Translations under genes and position numbers: made by a program | NCBI GenBank assembly: GCA_937996755.1 | Contig: CALKUS010000208.1 | Span: 1-15,271, forward strand | Direction: 5' to 3' | From: an uncultured Pseudomonadota bacterium | GTDB taxonomy: Bacteria > Pseudomonadota > Gammaproteobacteria > Xanthomonadales > Ahniellaceae | Length of the DNA stretch: 15,271 bases | Notes under the pieces: generated by a model | Seen by the model: only the letters and a program-made list of their open reading frames with translations | What the model was told of the DNA's origin: nothing | Database searches by the model: none | In this document: positions 13,584 through 15,271 of the stretch, piece after piece | How the letters are laid out: each line of letters opens with the position of its first letter | How positions within the stretch are numbered: the first letter of the stretch is position 1

Positions 13584-14489
13584 ATGAGCTGGCTCCAGAA
13601 ACTCATGCCCGCGCGCATCCGCACCCAGGGCGGCAGCAAGCGCAACGTCCCCGAGGGTCTCTGGGGCAAGTGCGAAGGCTGCGGCGCGGTGCTGTACCAG
13701 CCCGAGCTGGAGCGCAACCTGCGCGTCTGCCCGAAGTGCGGCTTCCACATGGCGATCGGCGCGCGCGAGCGCCTCGCGACGTTCCTCGACGAAGGCACGG
13801 GCACGGAGATCGCCGCCGACCTCGAGCCGGCCGACGCGCTGAAGTTCCGCGATTCGAAGAAATACCGCGACCGCATCGTCGCTTCGCAGAAATCGACGGG
13901 CGAGAAGGATGCGCTCATCGCGATGCAGGGCCGGCTCAAGGGCCGCGGCATCGTCGCGTGCGCGTTCGAGTTCTCGTTCATGGGCGGCTCGATGGGCTCG
14001 GTCGTCGGCGAGCGCTTCGCGCGCGCCGCGGAAGTCGCGCTCGAGCAGCGCGTTCCGCTCGTGTGCTTCTGTGCCACGGGCGGCGCGCGCATGCAGGAAG
14101 GCCTGTTCTCGCTGATGCAGATGGCCAAGACGTCGGCAGCGATCGCGCGCATGCGCGAAGCCGGCGTTCCGTACGTCTCCGTGCTCACCCACCCGACGAC
14201 GGGCGGCGTGTCCGCGAGCCTCGGCATGCTCGGCGACGTGAACGTGGGCGAGCCGCAGGCGCTGATCGGCTTCGCCGGCCCGCGCGTGATCGAGCAGACC
14301 GTACGAGAGACGCTCCCCGAAGGCTTCCAGCGCAGCGAGTTCCTGCTCGAGCACGGTGCGATCGACCTGATCGTCGATCGCCGCCAGATGCGCGACAAGC
14401 TCGCCGCGCTGCTCGCGCTGTTCCAGCGCGCCGCTGCGCCGGTGGACTGCGTGGACGCGCGCGAGGAAGAGGGTGACGACAAGCCGTAA
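13584..14489 (+). CDS. accD: Acetyl-CoA carboxylase carboxyltransferase subunit beta
   Basis: AccD and AccA form the carboxyltransferase that moves CO2 from biotin to acetyl-CoA, the committed step of fatty acid synthesis. The product is 301 residues (E. coli 304). The N-terminal zinc finger uses Cys30, Cys33, Cys49 and Cys52 (CEGC and CPKC). The crotonase-like domain has FSFMGGSMGSVVGE, CATGGARMQEG and PTTGGVSASLGMLGD. The ATG at 13584 gives the family start SWLQKLMPARIR, although its ribosome site is poor. An extended -10-like string, TGATAGCAT, at 13536-13544 overlaps the trpA stop and could give accD some independent expression; this is weak. The 3' end overlaps folC by 17 bases, and accD-folC is a widespread pairing. 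Confidence 0.97.
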   Translation: MSWLQKLMPARIRTQGGSKRNVPEGLWGKCEGCGAVLYQPELERNLRVCPKCGFHMAIGARERLATFLDEGTGTEIAADLEPADALKFRDSKKYRDRIVASQKSTGEKDALIAMQGRLKGRGIVACAFEFSFMGGSMGSVVGERFARAAEVALEQRVPLVCFCATGGARMQEGLFSLMQMAKTSAAIARMREAGVPYVSVLTHPTTGGVSASLGMLGDVNVGEPQALIGFAGPRVIEQTVRETLPEGFQRSEFLLEHGAIDLIVDRRQMRDKLAALLALFQRAAAPVDCVDAREEEGDDKP

Positions 14490-15271
14490 CGCTGGCTTGG
14501 TCACGCTGCAGGACTGGCTCGACTACCAGCTGCGCCTGCATCCGCAAGCGATCGCGCTCGGCCTCGATCGCGTACGCGCCGTCTGGCAGGCGCTGGGCAC
14601 GCCGTGCGCGGACATCCCGTCGCTCGTCGTCGCGGGCACGAACGGCAAGGGCTCGACCGTCGCGTACCTCGAAGCGATCCTGCGCGCGTCCGGCCGCCGC
14701 ACGGGCGCCTACTCGTCGCCGCACCTGCTGCGCTACAACGAGCGCGTGCGCGTCGACGGCGCGGAGGCCGGCGACGACGCGCTCATCGCGGCGTTCGCAC
14801 GCGTGGAAGCGGCGCGCGGCGACATCGCGCTCACCTATTTCGAGTTCGGCACGCTGGCGGCGCTCTCCGTGTTCGCGCACGAACGCGTCGACGCGTGCGT
14901 GCTCGAAGTGGGGCTCGGCGGCCGACTCGACGCGGTGAACATCGTCGACGGCGCCGCCGCGATCGTCACGACCATCGGTCTCGACCACCAGGCATTGCTC
15001 GGCACGTCCCGCGAGCAGATCGCGCGCGAGAAGGCGGGCATCTGGCGCGCGGGGCGCCCCGCGATCGTGGCGGAGCCCGATCCGCCATCGTCGTTGCTGC
15101 AGGAAGCAGCGGATCGCGGCGCGATCGTCGTGCGTTACGGACACGACTATCGGATCGCGATCGACGACGACGGCTGGAGCTGGTCGCACGTCGACGGCAC
15201 GCGCTTCGAGCTGCCGCGCCCCGGCATTCCCGGCGTTGCCCAACACGTGAACGCGGCGGGCGCAGTGGCCG
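14473..15271 (+). CDS. folC: Folylpolyglutamate/dihydrofolate synthase, N-terminal part
   Basis: FolC adds glutamate to dihydropteroate to form dihydrofolate and then lengthens the polyglutamate tail of folates, using ATP. The window holds 266 codons of about 420-430; the gene runs off the right edge in frame without a stop. Seen here are the P-loop VVAGTNGKGST (residues 52-62), the pterin-side motif SSPHLLRYNERVRV (81-94), the region TYFEFGTLAAL, the metal-site region EVGLGGRLDAVN and TTIGLDHQALLG. The start is taken as the GTG at 14473, within the accD 3' end, preceded by the purine-rich AGGAAGAGG. A TTG further in is possible but would lack this site. The overlap suggests translational coupling to accD. 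Confidence 0.94.
   Translation, partial: MTTSRNAGLVTLQDWLDYQLRLHPQAIALGLDRVRAVWQALGTPCADIPSLVVAGTNGKGSTVAYLEAILRASGRRTGAYSSPHLLRYNERVRVDGAEAGDDALIAAFARVEAARGDIALTYFEFGTLAALSVFAHERVDACVLEVGLGGRLDAVNIVDGAAAIVTTIGLDHQALLGTSREQIAREKAGIWRAGRPAIVAEPDPPSSLLQEAADRGAIVVRYGHDYRIAIDDDGWSWSHVDGTRFELPRPGIPGVAQHVNAAGAVA

Noticed and set aside
12453..14504. A 683-residue minus-strand open frame opposite trpB, trpA and accD
   Set aside because: Three well-conserved plus-strand enzymes fill the stretch; the antisense frame has no family features.
1..15271. tRNA, rRNA, CRISPR, insertion sequence, prophage or defence system
   Set aside because: No cloverleaf, spaced direct repeats, transposase, integrase or defence-gene motifs are visible; almost all of the window is accounted for by conserved housekeeping genes.

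Overview
This is a high-GC bacterial chromosomal segment, most likely from a gammaproteobacterium of the Xanthomonadales (Lysobacterales) type. The clearest clue is the gene order asd, fimV, truA, trpF, trpB, trpA, accD, folC. The asd-fimV-truA-trpF-accD-folC core is shared with pseudomonads, and trpBA between trpF and accD is the arrangement I associate with xanthomonads. Coding density is high. There are no RNA genes, insertion sequences, prophage genes, CRISPR arrays or other mobile elements. The first 47 bases are not genomic: they are an Illumina library adapter left on the contig end.

Layout. Bases 48-399 (minus) hold the N-terminal part of a HerA/YjgR-like ATPase (DUF853), cut by the adapter junction. 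A 104-base divergent intergenic region containing a perfect palindrome separates it from an MltD-type lipoprotein transglycosylase at 504-1988 (plus). A strong two-way terminator at 1994-2019 divides that gene from a small unrecognised minus-strand gene at 2041-2421. Next on the minus strand is a two-gene unit transcribed sco then psd (4029 down to 2549), whose stop and start codons share one base. A divergent promoter region at about 4030-4127 serves sco on the left and prmB-aroC-asd (4128-7173) on the right. The 172 bases after asd hold GC-rich stem-loops and a plausible promoter for fimV (7346-9991). A perfect 13-bp hairpin follows fimV. After it comes a tightly packed run of truA, trpF, trpB, trpA, accD and folC (10057 to the window end), where most neighbours overlap by 4 to 17 bases. 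folC is cut by the window end.

How the genes work together. The segment is mainly housekeeping: aromatic and aspartate-family amino acid synthesis (aroC, asd, trpFBA), fatty acid and folate synthesis (accD, folC), phosphatidylethanolamine synthesis (psd), cytochrome oxidase copper-site assembly (sco), translation factors (prmB for ribosomal protein uL3, truA for tRNA pseudouridine) and the cell envelope (the MltD-like transglycosylase and FimV, a polar peptidoglycan-binding protein tied to type IV pili and twitching in relatives).

I found no convincing previously undescribed system. The points that most deserve a second look are the adapter artefact and the false protein tail it creates, the palindrome at 432-452, the unrecognised 126-residue protein, the repeat structure of FimV, and the hairpin just upstream of truA.
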